A DNA stretch of 64,000 bases, from positions 1 through 64,000 of the forward strand of contig CAJNDS010001580.1 of NCBI GenBank assembly GCA_905221605.1. Reading direction: 5' to 3'. Below, piece by piece: positions 44,071-54,871 of the stretch (the stretch's first letter is position 1; each line of letters begins with the position of its first letter). The position numbers and the translations under genes were made by a program. This stretch comes from Symbiodinium natans. Taxonomy: Eukaryota > Sar > Dinophyceae > Suessiales > Symbiodiniaceae. The notes under the pieces are model-generated. The model searched no databases, was not told where the DNA came from, and saw only the letters and a list, made by a program, of their open reading frames with translations.

Positions 44071-44229
44071 GTGCGTGGGGTTTAGGGTTTAGGGTTTAGG
44101 ATTTAGGGTTTAGGGTTTAGGCTTTAGGCTTTATATCGGGTGTAGGGCTGGAAATACTTGGGTGCCCTATAGACCCAGACCCTTAGGAGGATCCGCAAAG
44201 CAGAGCCCAACTAGTACCCTACACTACTA

Positions 44230-44330
44230 TTCTATACTCCCCTTAGAACCTGAATAACAATATAACTTTAAAATATCCTCTTGGGTTTTATGAACAAAAA
44301 GAAACATTAATTCCCGAGGGGGATATAGTA
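44230..44330. mobile_element. short element, 'actccccttagaacct' family
   Basis: ctatactccccttagaacct ... cctcttgggttttatgaaca ... cccgagggggatatag; same layout as 35185-35289. Confidence 0.8.
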
Positions 44331-44925
44331 TTGGGTCATGTTCAGGAACCCTTCAGGAGATCGACACTTTTGGAATCCTCCCAGGGGTCTGGGGACAAAC
44401 CTTGGTCTTAGACAATCTGGTGCACAATCGAAGATGGGTGGACGGAAAAATCGAAAGCCAGAAGGGCTGAAGCGGAAACCAGCATGACAAAATCGGAAGC
44501 TAGAACGAATCGGAAACGGAGCTCAGCAGCCCCGTCCCCCCCCCCCCCCGTTGATGCATGATTGCTGATGCGTAGATTCTGATGCGCGCTGCCTTCTGAC
44601 GCGGCCAGCTTCTGATTTGCTGTTTCTGATTCGCCCTGGCTTCTTAGATGTTCTGAATCGCGGGCTGGTTTCTGACTTTTCAACTGGTCTCCCGCGGCGC
44701 ACCACTTCTGTAACACAGCACCTCTGCGGTATGCTTCTCGAAACGGACCAAACTGTCAAGTCAGCTTGGTTTGGCGCACCACTTCCAGTGAATCTTGCGT
44801 GGCCCGCAGTCGGAAGGCGACGCATTTTCGACCTCGGTGTGGGACGGCCAGCCAAAGGAACTCATGGAAACAGCCCGCCCAATATCTTAAACCCGATGAG
44901 CTCTTAAGGTCCCTCAACTCTGCAT

Positions 44926-45037
44926 CTTGGTAGCCCGGAAACCTTATTACAATAAGGCCGCCCTTTTTTGGGGGGTTGGTTACTTGATAATGAAACCTTG
45001 AACCAAAAAAAGGGAAAAGGTGGTCTAGGGTAGCTAC
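44926..45037. mobile_element. GTAGCCCAGT-family element, diverged right end
   Basis: cttggtagcccggaaacc left; right end ggtggtctagggtagctac is mutated or rearranged. A different element (about 45030-45125) follows at once. Confidence 0.7.
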
Positions 45038-45279
45038 CCCCCTATAAACCCTACACAATGTGCTATACAAATTGAAGGCCCATACATCATAACCCTTTCA
45101 AGAGGACCCTGGGCTCCCAAGATATACCTCGGAGGCATTCTGAGGCCCTTGCAGACTTCAGCGCATCTTGCTGTTGCCGTCGCTGTCGATACCTCTGATG
45201 CGTGCTGAGCAGTGCATGATAACATGCCCCTGTCATTGCTAACCTGTGACTCGTCACTCGGTGACATCATCCAGTCCAA

Positions 45280-45293
45280 AGAGAAGAGAGAGA

Positions 45294-45324
<31 letters not shown>

Positions 45325-45390
45325 CAAAAAGGCGTGGCAGAGGGAAAAGGGCAAGATACAGAGAGGGAGAGAGAGAGAGAGAGAGAGAAC
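45280..45390. repeat. GA-rich microsatellite
   Basis: Two GAGAGA runs (about 45284-45330 and 45358-45390) in a purine-rich stretch. Confidence 0.85.
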
Positions 45391-46529
45391 GATAAGAAAA
45401 AAAACAGAGCAACTTCCCTTCCCACTGCCTCCATGTTTCCTCGTGCAGACTGCTGTGCAGCCTCTGTGACAAGCTCAGGTTCGCGCCAGTGCTGCTTGCA
45501 GAGAATGGGTTCAGCCGTGATGTCCTCAGGTGAACCTCAGCATGTAATTAGGGTAAGCACATAAAGACTTAGCTGCCTAAACCCTAAACCCTAAACCCGA
45601 AACCCTAAACCCTAAACCCCCAAACCCTAAACCCTTAGCCCTAAACCGCTTGGCTTCATTTGGGAGCTTCTATTCTTCCCTTGAGTGTGCAAGACCTCCG
45701 ATGCCCCCCAACGCCTAACATGCTGACACGCATAGTGCCCGGTATCACCTCTAGACCCAAGGGTGGCCTCGGAACACAACAGGGTTTAGGGTTTAGGGTT
45801 TAGGGTTTAGGGTTTAGGGTTTAGGGTTTAGGGTTTAGGGTTTAGGGTTTAGGGGCCCTTCTTGGTTTAAAAGGGGTTTGCAGGGAACCTAGAACCCGAA
45901 AACAAAAGGAAATAAGGGCCTACTCCGGGTCCTAGTTTCACTCTAATGGAACTGCGCTTCTCGGGCTCCCCTAAAACCTGGCAAAGCCCTACACAGCTAC
46001 AGAGCATGGACCAGGATCTGGCTGTCACCAACGCACATAACAACAAACGGCACACAAACCTTACGTCGGAACCCATCCAAACCCTAAACCCTAAACCCTA
46101 AACCCTAAACCCTAAACCCTAAACCCTTCGACCTTAAGAGCCCTTTCGAACCAATGACGCCCTAAGGCCCAACACCTCATCGCGCCAAACCCCACACCCC
46201 CAAGATGCTGGGGTATAAGGCTTAGGGCTTAGGAAGTATACTTTTAGGGTTTAGGGTTTAGGGTTTAGGGTTTAGGGTTTAGGGTTTAGGGTTTAGGGTT
46301 TAGGGTTCGGGGCGTGCTTAGGAATTATACTTTTAGGGTTTAGGGCTTCGGAATTCGGGTAGAAGGTTCTTCACACGCCCCGAACCCTAAACCCTAAACC
46401 CTGAACCCCAAACCCCAAACCCTAAACAATAAACCCTGGCTTCGGGTGAAGGGGCCGATGGCCGCTCCCTCGTGCAAATGTGGCTCGGGGAGCTGCAGGT
46501 CGACGGTGCCTTTTTTTGGGGGGGCCCAG

Positions 46530-46680
46530 GTAGGGTTTAGGGTTTAGGGTTTAGGGTTTAGGGTTTAGGGTTTAGGGTTTAGGGTTTAGGGTTTAGGGTT
46601 TAGGGTTTAGGGTTTGGGGTTTAGGGTTTAGGGTTTGGGGTTTGGGGTTTGGGGTTTGGGTTTTAGGGTTTAGGGTTTAC
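46530..46680 (+). repeat. telomere-like tract, TTTAGGG with TTTGGGG units
   Basis: About 20 units; the last third is mainly TTTGGGG. A second TTTAGGG tract of about 12 units is near 46243-46307. Confidence 0.95.
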
Positions 46681-46716
46681 AGTAGGGTTTGGGGTTAGGA
46701 GTTTACGGTTTAGGGG

Positions 46717-46862
46717 GTGAGAAGTATGGGCCCTTGATTTGGGGACCCTATGACATAACCCTTGTATACACTTTGCAAGCCCATACTTCGGATCTCGGTC
46801 AACAAGGGCAAGGGACCATACTAAGGGCCCTTCAAACCTTAGTTTTAGGGGCCCAAGTAGGG
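46717..46862. mobile_element. short element, same family as 33411
   Basis: gagaagtatgggcccttgat left, gcccatacttcggatctcgg middle, gggaccatactaagggccc right. Confidence 0.65.
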
Positions 46863-47927
46863 TTTAGGGTTTGGGGTCTAAGGCTTAGGGTAGGGCTTCA
46901 AAAGTTTTGTGACTTTTTGGGGAGGGTTTTTAGGGTTCTAGGGTGCAAGGCTTAGATTAAAGGGCTTTGGGGTTTTTAGGGTTCTACGTCAAGCGGTTGA
47001 AAAACTAGGTCACGCGGGCGGGAAATGTGGTTTTAACCCACGCAGGGCAGTGTTCGCACATTGAAAGGTTTTTTTTGGCGGCATTTGTTTTTTCAGGACT
47101 TGGAGTGACTGTAAGGTGGTGTGTTGTTGAAAAGTACCACGCCTGCCAGTGTTTTCAGCATTTCACAGTGTTTATTTTGGGGATATGTTTTTGCGATTTC
47201 TGCACGTTTTCGGGTTTTGCGTTTTGTGAGTGTTCAGGGTAGAACGGGGTAACTGCAATGTGGTCTTATGTCGAAAAGTGCCACGCCCACCAGTGTGTTC
47301 GGCGTTTCGCATGTTTTTTGGGGGGCTGGAGTGTTCAGGGTGCAACGGTCTTGCAGTGGTCCAAGTTTAGGGCCTTGGGGTTGTGCAGAGACGTCAAGCA
47401 CGGAAAGCACGGTTTTGGTCGCGAAAGGCATGGACGCTTGTGACAGATTTTCTTGTTCCACATCCTTGTGCAGTATGTTGTACGAAGAAGCGAAAACGCT
47501 GTAAATACCAGTGTGCTGGGCATGGACGCAATATGAATGACGTTCTTATCCCCCCGCCCCCCCGCACCCCACCCAACAGGAAAACCGCAAGAAGTCACCA
47601 AGAAGTGCCGAAACTAGCGTTTACCCAGGGTCGCTGAAACCCGCGTGAGCAAAAACTACGGTGCGTTTTGAGAAAACAACAGGGTCCGGAATGTGTTGGG
47701 GAGCTGAAGCTGGCAGCAACGCATTATTTCCCGAAAGACCTAAACCCTAAACCCTACACCCTAGAAATCTATGGAGGCAAGACCCAACCTCCGAGGAAAA
47801 GATGCGCGCCAACCCAACAGTCCCACAAATCCTCAAGTGCCCCGAAGCTCCCAACCCCCAGCCCTTAGGCCCAAAGCCCCCCGAAAATGGCTCCTCAATC
47901 CGCCTGCAGGATGCCTAATACAGGGGC

Positions 47928-48055
47928 CTTAAGAATTGCAATAGGGTTTTGGTGGGTTATTGTAGTATAGCTATCAAGCGACCATAAGGGAATACTATTA
48001 GTAATTAAACCCTAAACCCTAAATATGAGCAATTACTCCGATTCCTATTTTAAAC
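47928..48055. mobile_element. short element, 'aggggccttaa...attccgacccctat' family
   Basis: acaggggccttaagaattgc left; gttattgtagtatagctat; ggaatactattagtaatt, then CCCTAAA insert, then gagcaattactccgattcct. Copies: 40842-40922, 23861-23992 and a part at 55707-55760. Confidence 0.75.
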
Positions 48056-48767
48056 CCCATCACCCTGCGCCGCCGCCTTCACCCTCGGGCATCCACAATG
48101 GGAGCCGGGCCAACTGTCGTGCTTTGGGGGATGCGGTGGCCGCCAGTCGAGTTTGGGAGGAATGTGTGGCAGCTTAGGCAGTTGAGGGTTTGGGGTTTAG
48201 TGGGGTTTTGGGGTTTAGGGTGTAGGGAGCTTGGGTTCAGGGTTTAGGGAGTCTAGGACTTTGGGCAGCTATTAGGGACATGCCAGGTTTAGCGAGCCTA
48301 GGGAGTTGTCTTACCCGTTCATAATTCTATATCATCCTCTCCTTCAAGGGCTTTGCAGGGCTTATGAGATACCTAACCCTCAGATTCACTACCTGCTAAA
48401 GACTCGTAAGCTTAGGGCTTTAGACTGTGGCAGGGGAGGAGCCTCATATTTCTACGGGCTCATGGCGGCTCATGCGTAGCGGCGCTCAGGATGTTTAGGC
48501 TTCGCATCGAGAGTGTTGCAAGTACACGCCGTCTTTGCCTTCCACACCCTTCTGTGACTTCTTCCGTGCATACAGGCGGCTGTGGTCTTGAAAAGTCACG
48601 GACCCAACCAAGAGGGCTTCTACAGTCTTTACAGAAGGGCTTCGGGTTCACCGAGAAGTACCTACTGACGGCCATCACCAGCCACCCCGAACCGCTGTGG
48701 AACCCAAATGTAAACCTAGAACCTCCAAGCCCTCAGCCACCTTAACTCCTGAACGCCCAAAGCTCCT

Positions 48768-48915
48768 TCTTCCGGTACTTACACGGTCCCTTAATATGGG
48801 CCATTACAACGGGACCCCCTACTAGTGGAATATACCCCTTCTATGCCCTATACGAATTCAGGGCCCAGACATCAGAACCCTTGAAAGGAGGCAAAGGGCC
48901 CACAAAACTACCCTC
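48768..48915. mobile_element. short element, same family as 33411
   Basis: acttacacggtcccttaata left; cccagacatcagaacccttg; gggcccacaaaactaccctc right. Confidence 0.75.
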
Positions 48916-48939
48916 AGATTCTTCCAAGGCCTACGCCCT

Positions 48940-49040
48940 ACTAGACTCCCCTTAGAACCTTAATAGAAATCATATTATCAAAATTCTCTTGGGTTTTATA
49001 TGAACAAAAATACAAAAAACAACTTCCAAGGGGGATATAG
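48940..49040. mobile_element. short element, 'actccccttagaacct' family
   Basis: actagactccccttagaacc ... ctcttgggttttatatgaac ... ccaagggggatatag. Confidence 0.8.
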
Positions 49041-50092
49041 CCAAAACCTTGCGCCTGCAGTGGAAAGGCGCAGGGCGGCTCGGGCGGCGCGGCACAGCGC
49101 GCCATCCCTGCAAAAGCATGGGGGGGTTTAGGGTTTAGGGTGTAGGGTTTAGGGTGTAGGGTTTAGGTTTTAGGGTTGAGGGTTTAGGGCTTAGGGCTTA
49201 GGGCTTAGGGCTTAGGGGGGGGGGGGGGTCACCCGAGGCCCGAAACAAAACCGACATGTGTGAGTTAAGTTAAGGTGTACTGGGCTGTGAATTACAAAAA
49301 TAATCTGCGAAGAAAAAACAAATTCATGACCCCCTTCTCCCGAAATTATCAATACAAAGACAGCTCTGGGGGGTTGGGCCGAGTCACTAACAAAGCAGAG
49401 ACCAGCCTCAGACCTGTCTACGCTAGCTTTCGTGATTCTGCGAACACATTCTAAGTTCCTTAGCAGCAGCCCAAACTTAGGGCTTCAGGGATTCAGTCGA
49501 CTGGCTTATAGAGTTTTGGATTTAAGGTTTGGGACACATCCCTTCCCCCTGATATTCCCCCCCCCCCCCCCCACCCCTGTATAAAAACCTCTAAATCCCC
49601 GAAGGGGTTTTCGTATTCGTATTAGGGGGGGGGGGGGGGGTTTTATCGTTGGTCCGAACAAACAACCCGTCCTGCCCTGAACCCGAAAACCCGAAACCCT
49701 AAACCCTACAGGGCTTGGGCAACTGGAGAGTGCAGGCTTCAGGTCTCTGCTCCAGGCTTCCGACCCCCCTTGAGTTTTGTAAGGGGCGACTATGGGATCC
49801 ACTTTTCGGCTCAAAGGGGAATAGGGTTTAGGGTTTAGTGTTTAGGGTTTAGGGTAAATTTTAATACTAGGGGGGGGGGTTATCATTGTTAGGGGGAAGG
49901 GAGTACAAGCTCCAGCTACAAGGCTACAAGCAGCAAACGCTTTGGCTTGCACCGGCCCACTTACCACGGCTCACTCCCAGATATAACGATACAACACTCT
50001 ATCTTTTTTGAATAATATACATATATATATATATATATGCCTAAACATATTCACTTATTTATTAAAAGCTTGCTTATTTATTTTCTTTTCTT

Positions 50093-51514
50093 TCAAGCAT
50101 CGCTCCTGGGTGCTGCCTCGCCAATGTCACGCCGCAGCTGCTCCGTGCGGCGATGCATCCGATCGAGGCTCTGCACCATGCCGGCCCTAGCTCCGCTGCT
50201 GGCAAGCTGCTTCAGCCACCGGTTCTCACTCTCCTTGCTGTTGGCTCGTAGGAAAAGGAGTGGGGTGCCCTGTAGAAGTCCCTTAAAGGGTATATTCAGG
50301 GCATATTATAGGGGGATATAGGGTACCTCATTTCCCTCACTCCCTACTTAACAGCAAGTCTCCGCCAGGTCGAGGGCGCGCTGCCGGCACTCCGCCTCGA
50401 TCCTCACGCGCTCGAGCGTCGCTGCGAGGATCTCAGAACCATGGCGGCCGCTGCTATCGCGAAGCAAGGAGTCCTTGTTGGCATCGCTGAGGATGTCTGA
50501 AGGACGGTTGTGAGCCTTGGTGACCACATGAACCCTTTTTAGTGTTCATGTATGATTCATATACCTTAATAGGACTTATAGTAGTATTTAGGGTATACAT
50601 ATATATATATATATATATATATGTATATGTATATATGTATATATGTATATATGTATATATGTATATATGTATATATGTATATATGTATATATGTATATAT
50701 GTATATATGTATATATGTATATGTATGTATATATGTATATATGTATATATGTATATATGTATATATGTATATATGTATATATGTATATATGTATATATGT
50801 ATATATGTATATGTATATATCTATGTATACAAATATATATATATATATACCTTAATAGGAGTTGTAGTAGTATAGGGTATATGTATATATATATATATAC
50901 CTTAATAGGAGTTATAGTTTTATAGGGTATATATATATATACACCTCATTTAGAGTTCTAGTAGTATAAGGGCATGGTTTGGTCCCCAGGAAGCTTGGGC
51001 TCGAAGCATCCTCTCGCGCTCGAAGGCCAGCTCGGCATTCAACGCTGCTCGATCCTGCTCCCTCTGCGCAGAGAACTGCTCCAGCTCCATCCGCATTGTT
51101 CTACTGGCCTGGTTTAGGGTTTAGGGTTTAGGGTTTAGGGTTTAGGGTTTAGGGTTTAGGGTTTAGGGTTTAGGGTTTAGGGTTTAGGGTTTAGGATTTA
51201 GGGTTTAGGGTTTAGGGTTTAGGGTTTAGGGTTTAGGGTTTAGGGTTTAGGGTTTAGGGTTCTACTTGCCTGCAGCGTTTGCAGACGTTGTTGCTCCACT
51301 TCCATCTGGGCGGAAGCAGAAGCCGTAGCCTGGCGCTCCAAGGCTTTCTGCACGGGCGCGTGAAGGGCTTGAACCTCGTCCTAGGTTGCCCAGCAACCTA
51401 GCATGAACAAGGGTGCCCTTCTTTGCTTAAAGGGGCTGAATAAGCGAACCTAAGCCCCCCCCCCCCCCAAAACAAAACAAACATCTAAACATATAAATTA
51501 AAAGGGAAACAAAC

Positions 51515-51547
<33 letters not shown>

Positions 51548-54500
51548 TAAAAAAGTATATATATATATATATATCACATATATCTAATATAAAGGGGAAC
51601 TGAAGGGTACCACTGGGCATCCTGGCGTCTATCTGGGACTCCAGGAGCTGCGCCTTGCGCCTGGCCTCCATCACTTGCGCAGCCTCCGCCTGCAAGGGCT
51701 CTGCCGCCTGCGCATCCTGCACCTGGGGGTTTAGGGTTTAGGGTTTAGGGTTTGGGGTTTAGGGTTTAGGGGTTTAGGGGTTTAGGGGTTTAGGGGTTTA
51801 GGGGTTTAGGGTTTAGGGTTTAGGGTTTGGGGGTTTGGGGTTCAGGGTTTGGGGTTTGGGGTTTAGGGTTTAGGGTTTAGGGGGTTTCGGAAACCTGCAC
51901 CTGGGCCTCCAGCAACTCCTTCGCCCTCGTGGCTTCCCTGATCTGATCCTTGAGGCTCTGCACTTCCTCCGCCCAGGACTTCCGGGCGTCTTTCAGGGCA
52001 TCTTGGACTTCGGACTCCAGGCTGCGCGCCAAGTCCTCTTGCGCCCTCCACATCGACCTCTCTCGTTCCAGGGAAACTTTGTCCCTTTGCAAGCTTGCCT
52101 CCTGCAAGTGGAGCTGGGAGCATCGGGCTCGGTTTTCGGCCAGCTCCTTCTCCAGAGCATCCAACAGCTCTTCCAACTCCTTGGGTAGGTTATAAGGCGC
52201 TAGAATCATCAGTTGTCATGGCTTTATGAGGATTCTCTAAACCCTAAACTCTAAACCCTAAACCCTTATAAGGGGATTAAGGGTACAAAAAGACTAAAGA
52301 TTATGCTCAAACCTACCCCGTGCTTCATCCAGATCTGCCTGAGCAACCTCCAGGGCAGCGTGCAAAGCAGCTGCCGCAGTGGAGTCGACCTCTGGGTAGC
52401 CCAGTAACCATATTATCATCATAGACCCTAAACCCTAAACCCTAAACCCTAAACCCTAAACCCTAAAGAGGGTACCACTGGGCTACCACGGACCTCCAGA
52501 AGTGCGACCTCACTGGCCGACTGCATCTCGACTCGTTGAGCTTCCATCTGCTGTCGAACCTCTACTGAACTTGGCACCTTATAGCAAAAAAATCTAATTT
52601 TGGCTGTTCCTTTTTGGGATTATAACGATGATTTTAGCTGTTCCTTTTTAAGGGATCATGGCAACCAAAAAAAACAAAACTTATTTCCAAGCACCCCCTG
52701 AGGAACAACCTCGTTGTCACCCAGGGCTTTCCGTAGCGCCTCTTCAGCTTGCTGCTGCCGCTCCGAGGCATCACGGTGCTCCTCCTGCAGCAAGTGGCCT
52801 GGGCTGGCCCTTAAAGACCGTCTGAAAACATGTTCCAAAAACATGATCCTCTTAAGACCCAATAAGCCTGAGTAAGATCCTCTTAGATCTAAACCCAATA
52901 ATAAGGGAAAAGAAGAAAATATATCCCAAGGGCTGACCTAGTGGCGCTCCTGTGCTACAGCTCGCAGTTCGGCCTCAAGGCCTTGGCTGCTGAGTTGCCC
53001 CCAAAAAGTATAAACGTTCAGCGTTATAGGGGGGGGTGTAGTATCCCGAAAAAAAGGTGTAAAATGTACACACTCAGCTTCTAAGAGGCGCTCCACCTCG
53101 GCCCGCAGCTCGCCGACCTCCACTTGGAGTGAAGCACCCTGGGCAAAGCCGTCGCGCAGTGCAGACACCAACGCCCCAGCTTCGTCAGAAAGATTCCGGG
53201 AGATCATGGAGCGCTGGGTCTCCACAGCCGAGAGCTCCGTTGCAAGCTGGGCCGTCTCCTCAGCGGCCTTGTCACTCATGGCCTCGGCTTCGACCTTGAG
53301 CGCAAGGCCTCTGCGACCCATGGATTCCAGCTCGCAAGCGGCTGCCTCCTTGCTTGACGCGAGCTGCATTTGCAGCCGGTGCAGCACGTCCTCTGCCTTG
53401 GCTGCCTTAGTCCTCGCTTCATCGCCCACCTGAGAGAACCGCGCCGACACCGTGCCACCCAACGTGGCCAGGGCAGCCTTGCCGCCGTCAAGGCACTGGC
53501 GCGTGTGTATGGACACTGCAGCCTGCTGCGACCTCAACCTCGAAGTCTCCACGCGAGTCGCAGCCAGGTCTTGCTGGATCGACCGCAGCTTCGACTGCAG
53601 GGCGTCCTGCTCTGCACGACACGCTGCGCGCGTGCGGTCATAAAGCTCCTTGAAGCACACCTCAAGCTCCCTCTCCTTGGCAGCCTGCTGGCGCTTCAGC
53701 TGGAAGGCGACCTGATCTATGTAGCCCCGGCCTTGGGCGGAAGACTCTTCCCCAAGCACCATCTCCTGCTGACTGGCCAGCACTGCTTGGAGTCGGCCCT
53801 CGGCATCGGCGGCTGCGGTGACTTGCAACGTCAGCTCCTCGTTTCGCTCCGTCTGCCTGTCCACCTCCTTGCTGAGGGCCGCATGGCGCTTCTGAACCTA
53901 GGAGGGCCCTTAAACCCCTCTGAAAAAGATTCCCAAATAAGGATCCTCTTATAATCCCAAATAAGGGAATTCCTGAATAAGATCCTCTTAATCCCAAATA
54001 AGCAAGAAAACCATAGACGATCCCTTATGGGCCTAGGAACCGAAGCATTATAAGATCCTCTTATAATCCCAAATAAGGGAAAACATAGACTATCCCTTAA
54101 GAGCCGACCTAGGAACCGAAGCCAGCGAGGCGGCCAAGGTGGCGAAAGTGGCCGCGGTGGCGCTCTTTCCCGGCGCCCGCGCCACCTGGAGCTGGTCTTG
54201 CACCTCATCACCTGGGGGTTTAGGGTTTAGGGTTTAGGGTTTCGGGTTTAGGGTTACGGAAAAGGGCACCCTTTGGGGGTTGGGTACTTTATAAGGGAAC
54301 CTTGAACCCAAAAAAAAACCTAAACCCTAAACCCTAAACCCTAGACCCTAGACCCTAGACCCTAGACCCTAGACCCTAGACCCTAGACCCTAGACCCTAA
54401 ACCCTATAAACCCTAAACCCTAAACCCTAAACCCTAAGACAAAGGGAAAAGGGTGCCACTGGGCTACAAAGTCACAGAACTGCCAGACGCGTCGAAGCAG

Positions 54501-54735
54501 CCATCCCTCGCCCGCGCCCTCTGAGAGGCATCGACAGGACTCCTCCAGGGTTTAGGGTTTGGGGCTTATAAAGGGGTTTATGGGGTATAGGGTTTAGGGT
54601 TTAGGGTTCAGGGTTTACAGCGGACTCCTTGAGGCGCAGGATGGAGATGCCGACGGACTGCGCCAGCGCTTCAAGGATGCATCGGGCGTCCTCCTTGGCG
54701 CCCGCCTCCCCCGCGATACGCTGCTGCAGCGACTC
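50093..54735 (-). CDS. coiled-coil protein, 14 exons, 3' end complete
   Basis: Exons (descending): 54735-54628, 54542-54476, 54211-54117, 53897-53074, 52989-52946, 52798-52710, 52559-52494, 52389-52327, 52179-51901, 51722-51630, 51380-51270, 51108-50995, 50515-50363, 50233-50093 (TGA). They add up to 2247 nt, 748 codons plus stop, open throughout. The protein is rich in Glu, Gln, Ala, Arg and Leu with heptad-like stretches ([35 protein letters not shown]), so a long coiled coil, perhaps cytoskeletal; no family recognised. The start is upstream: a possible exon at 54872-55040 keeps frame. Donors are six GT, three GC, four GA; acceptors all AG. The 52326/52180 and 53073/52990 joins are the least certain. 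Confidence 0.8.
50234..50362 (-). mobile_element. introner with CTTGCTGTT inverted ends, GA donor
   Basis: 129-nt intron; direct repeat tctcc at 50230-50234 and 50359-50363; just inside are cttgctgtt and aacagcaag, a perfect 9-bp inverted pair. Confidence 0.75.
50516..50994 (-). repeat. 479-nt intron with TATATG microsatellite and element copies
   Basis: About 250 bp of (TATATG)n at 50600-50850. Four echoes of ccttaatagga.tt.tagtagtatagggtat (50569, 50849, 50899, 50943) suggest an element duplicated along with the microsatellite. GC donor (AGCCCAA, then GCTTCC). Confidence 0.7.
51109..51269 (-). repeat. telomere-repeat intron, 161 nt
   Basis: GC-AG intron that is 21 perfect-phase TTTAGGG units (plus strand) plus one copy of a 14-bp duplication. 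The duplication gttctact(g/t)gcctg is at 51098-51111 and 51259-51272, 161 bp apart, equal to the intron length. Splicing restores the pre-insertion reading frame. Confidence 0.85.
51381..51629 (-). mobile_element. introner, diverged GTAGCCCAGT family, GA donor
   Basis: 249-nt intron; ends ggttgcccagcaacc and gtaccactgggc. Direct repeat cgtc 249 bp apart. Interior holds a C run and TA repeats. Splice: ATA, then GA...TAG, then GAC. Confidence 0.7.
51723..51900 (-). repeat. telomere-repeat intron, 178 nt
   Basis: GT-AG intron of TTTAGGG, TTTAGGGG and TTTGGGG units. A perfect 12-bp direct repeat, cctgcacctggg, flanks it (51716-51727 and 51894-51905), 178 bp apart. Removing one repeat plus the tract rejoins GCCCAG to GTGCAG in frame. 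Confidence 0.85.
52390..52493 (-). mobile_element. introner, GTAGCCCAGT family, with CCCTAAA insert
   Basis: 104-nt intron. Ends are inverted: ggtagcccagtaacc and accactgggctacc. Direct repeat gacctc at 52387-52392 and 52491-52496, exactly 104 apart. The middle is replaced by CCCTAAA units. Confidence 0.8.
52560..52709 (-). mobile_element. introner, ggcacctta family
   Basis: 150-nt GT-AG intron; direct repeat aacctc at 52557-52562 and 52707-52712. Contains two copies of ttagctgttcctttt (or its near match) about 40 bases apart, and partly inverted ends. Confidence 0.7.
52799..52945 (-). mobile_element. introner, GC donor
   Basis: 147-nt intron; direct repeat agtggc at 52793-52798 and 52940-52945. 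Ends ctgggctggcccttaaag and cccaagggctgac are partly inverted. Shares aagatcctctta with the intron at 53898-54116. Confidence 0.7.
53074..53897 (-). CDS. largest exon of the coiled-coil gene
   Basis: 824 nt (274 codons plus 2 bases) with no stop. Contains [20 protein letters not shown] and long Ala/Glu heptads. Acceptor CTCCTAG at 53898-53904; donor GA then GTGTGTAC. Joined upstream at ...LAAS-LAS to VQKRHAAL. Confidence 0.85.
53898..54116 (-). mobile_element. introner with internal copy of the exon end
   Basis: 219-nt intron; direct repeat gaacc 219 bp apart. cctaggaaccgaagc, the exon border at 54108-54122, occurs again inside the intron at 54032-54046. The motif 'aagatcctcttataatcccaaataag' family recurs three times. 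Confidence 0.7.
54212..54475 (-). mobile_element. composite intron: introner half plus telomere-like tracts
   Basis: 264-nt intron. The high-coordinate end is ccactgggctac, the mark of the GTAGCCCAGT family. The rest is CCCTAAA and about eight CCCTAGA units (54342-54398) plus a TTTAGGG stretch in the other orientation. Direct repeat tcac 264 bp apart. Confidence 0.7.
54543..54627 (-). repeat. telomere-like intron, 85 nt, GA donor
   Basis: Direct repeat ggactcct at 54537-54544 and 54622-54629, 85 bp apart. The interior is TTTAGGG-like with divergent units. Donor GAGTCC, acceptor CTGGAG. Confidence 0.75.
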
Positions 54736-54871
54736 CTAGCTTAGGGTTTTAGGGTTTAGGGTTTGGGGTTTAGGGTTGAGGTTTGGGGTTTAGGGCTTGG
54801 GGTTGAGGATTTTTTATGGAGTTTAAATGCCCTTAAACATGAAAAATGCTACCCCATCATGACAAAGACTC

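Larger units (their letters stand above)
44330..50090. other. gene-poor stretch with elements and tracts
   Basis: Holds elements at 44926, 45030, 46717, 47928, 48768 and 48940 and tracts at 45782-45852, 46081-46125, 46243 and 46530. Small unique islands at 46440-46520, 48060-48180 and 49065-49115 might be exons but are too short to call. 47030-47660 is unique but shows only short ORFs on either strand. Confidence 0.45.

Noticed and set aside
50542-50925. Plus-strand Tyr/Ile/Met repeat ORF
   Set aside because: Translation of the TATATG microsatellite inside an intron.
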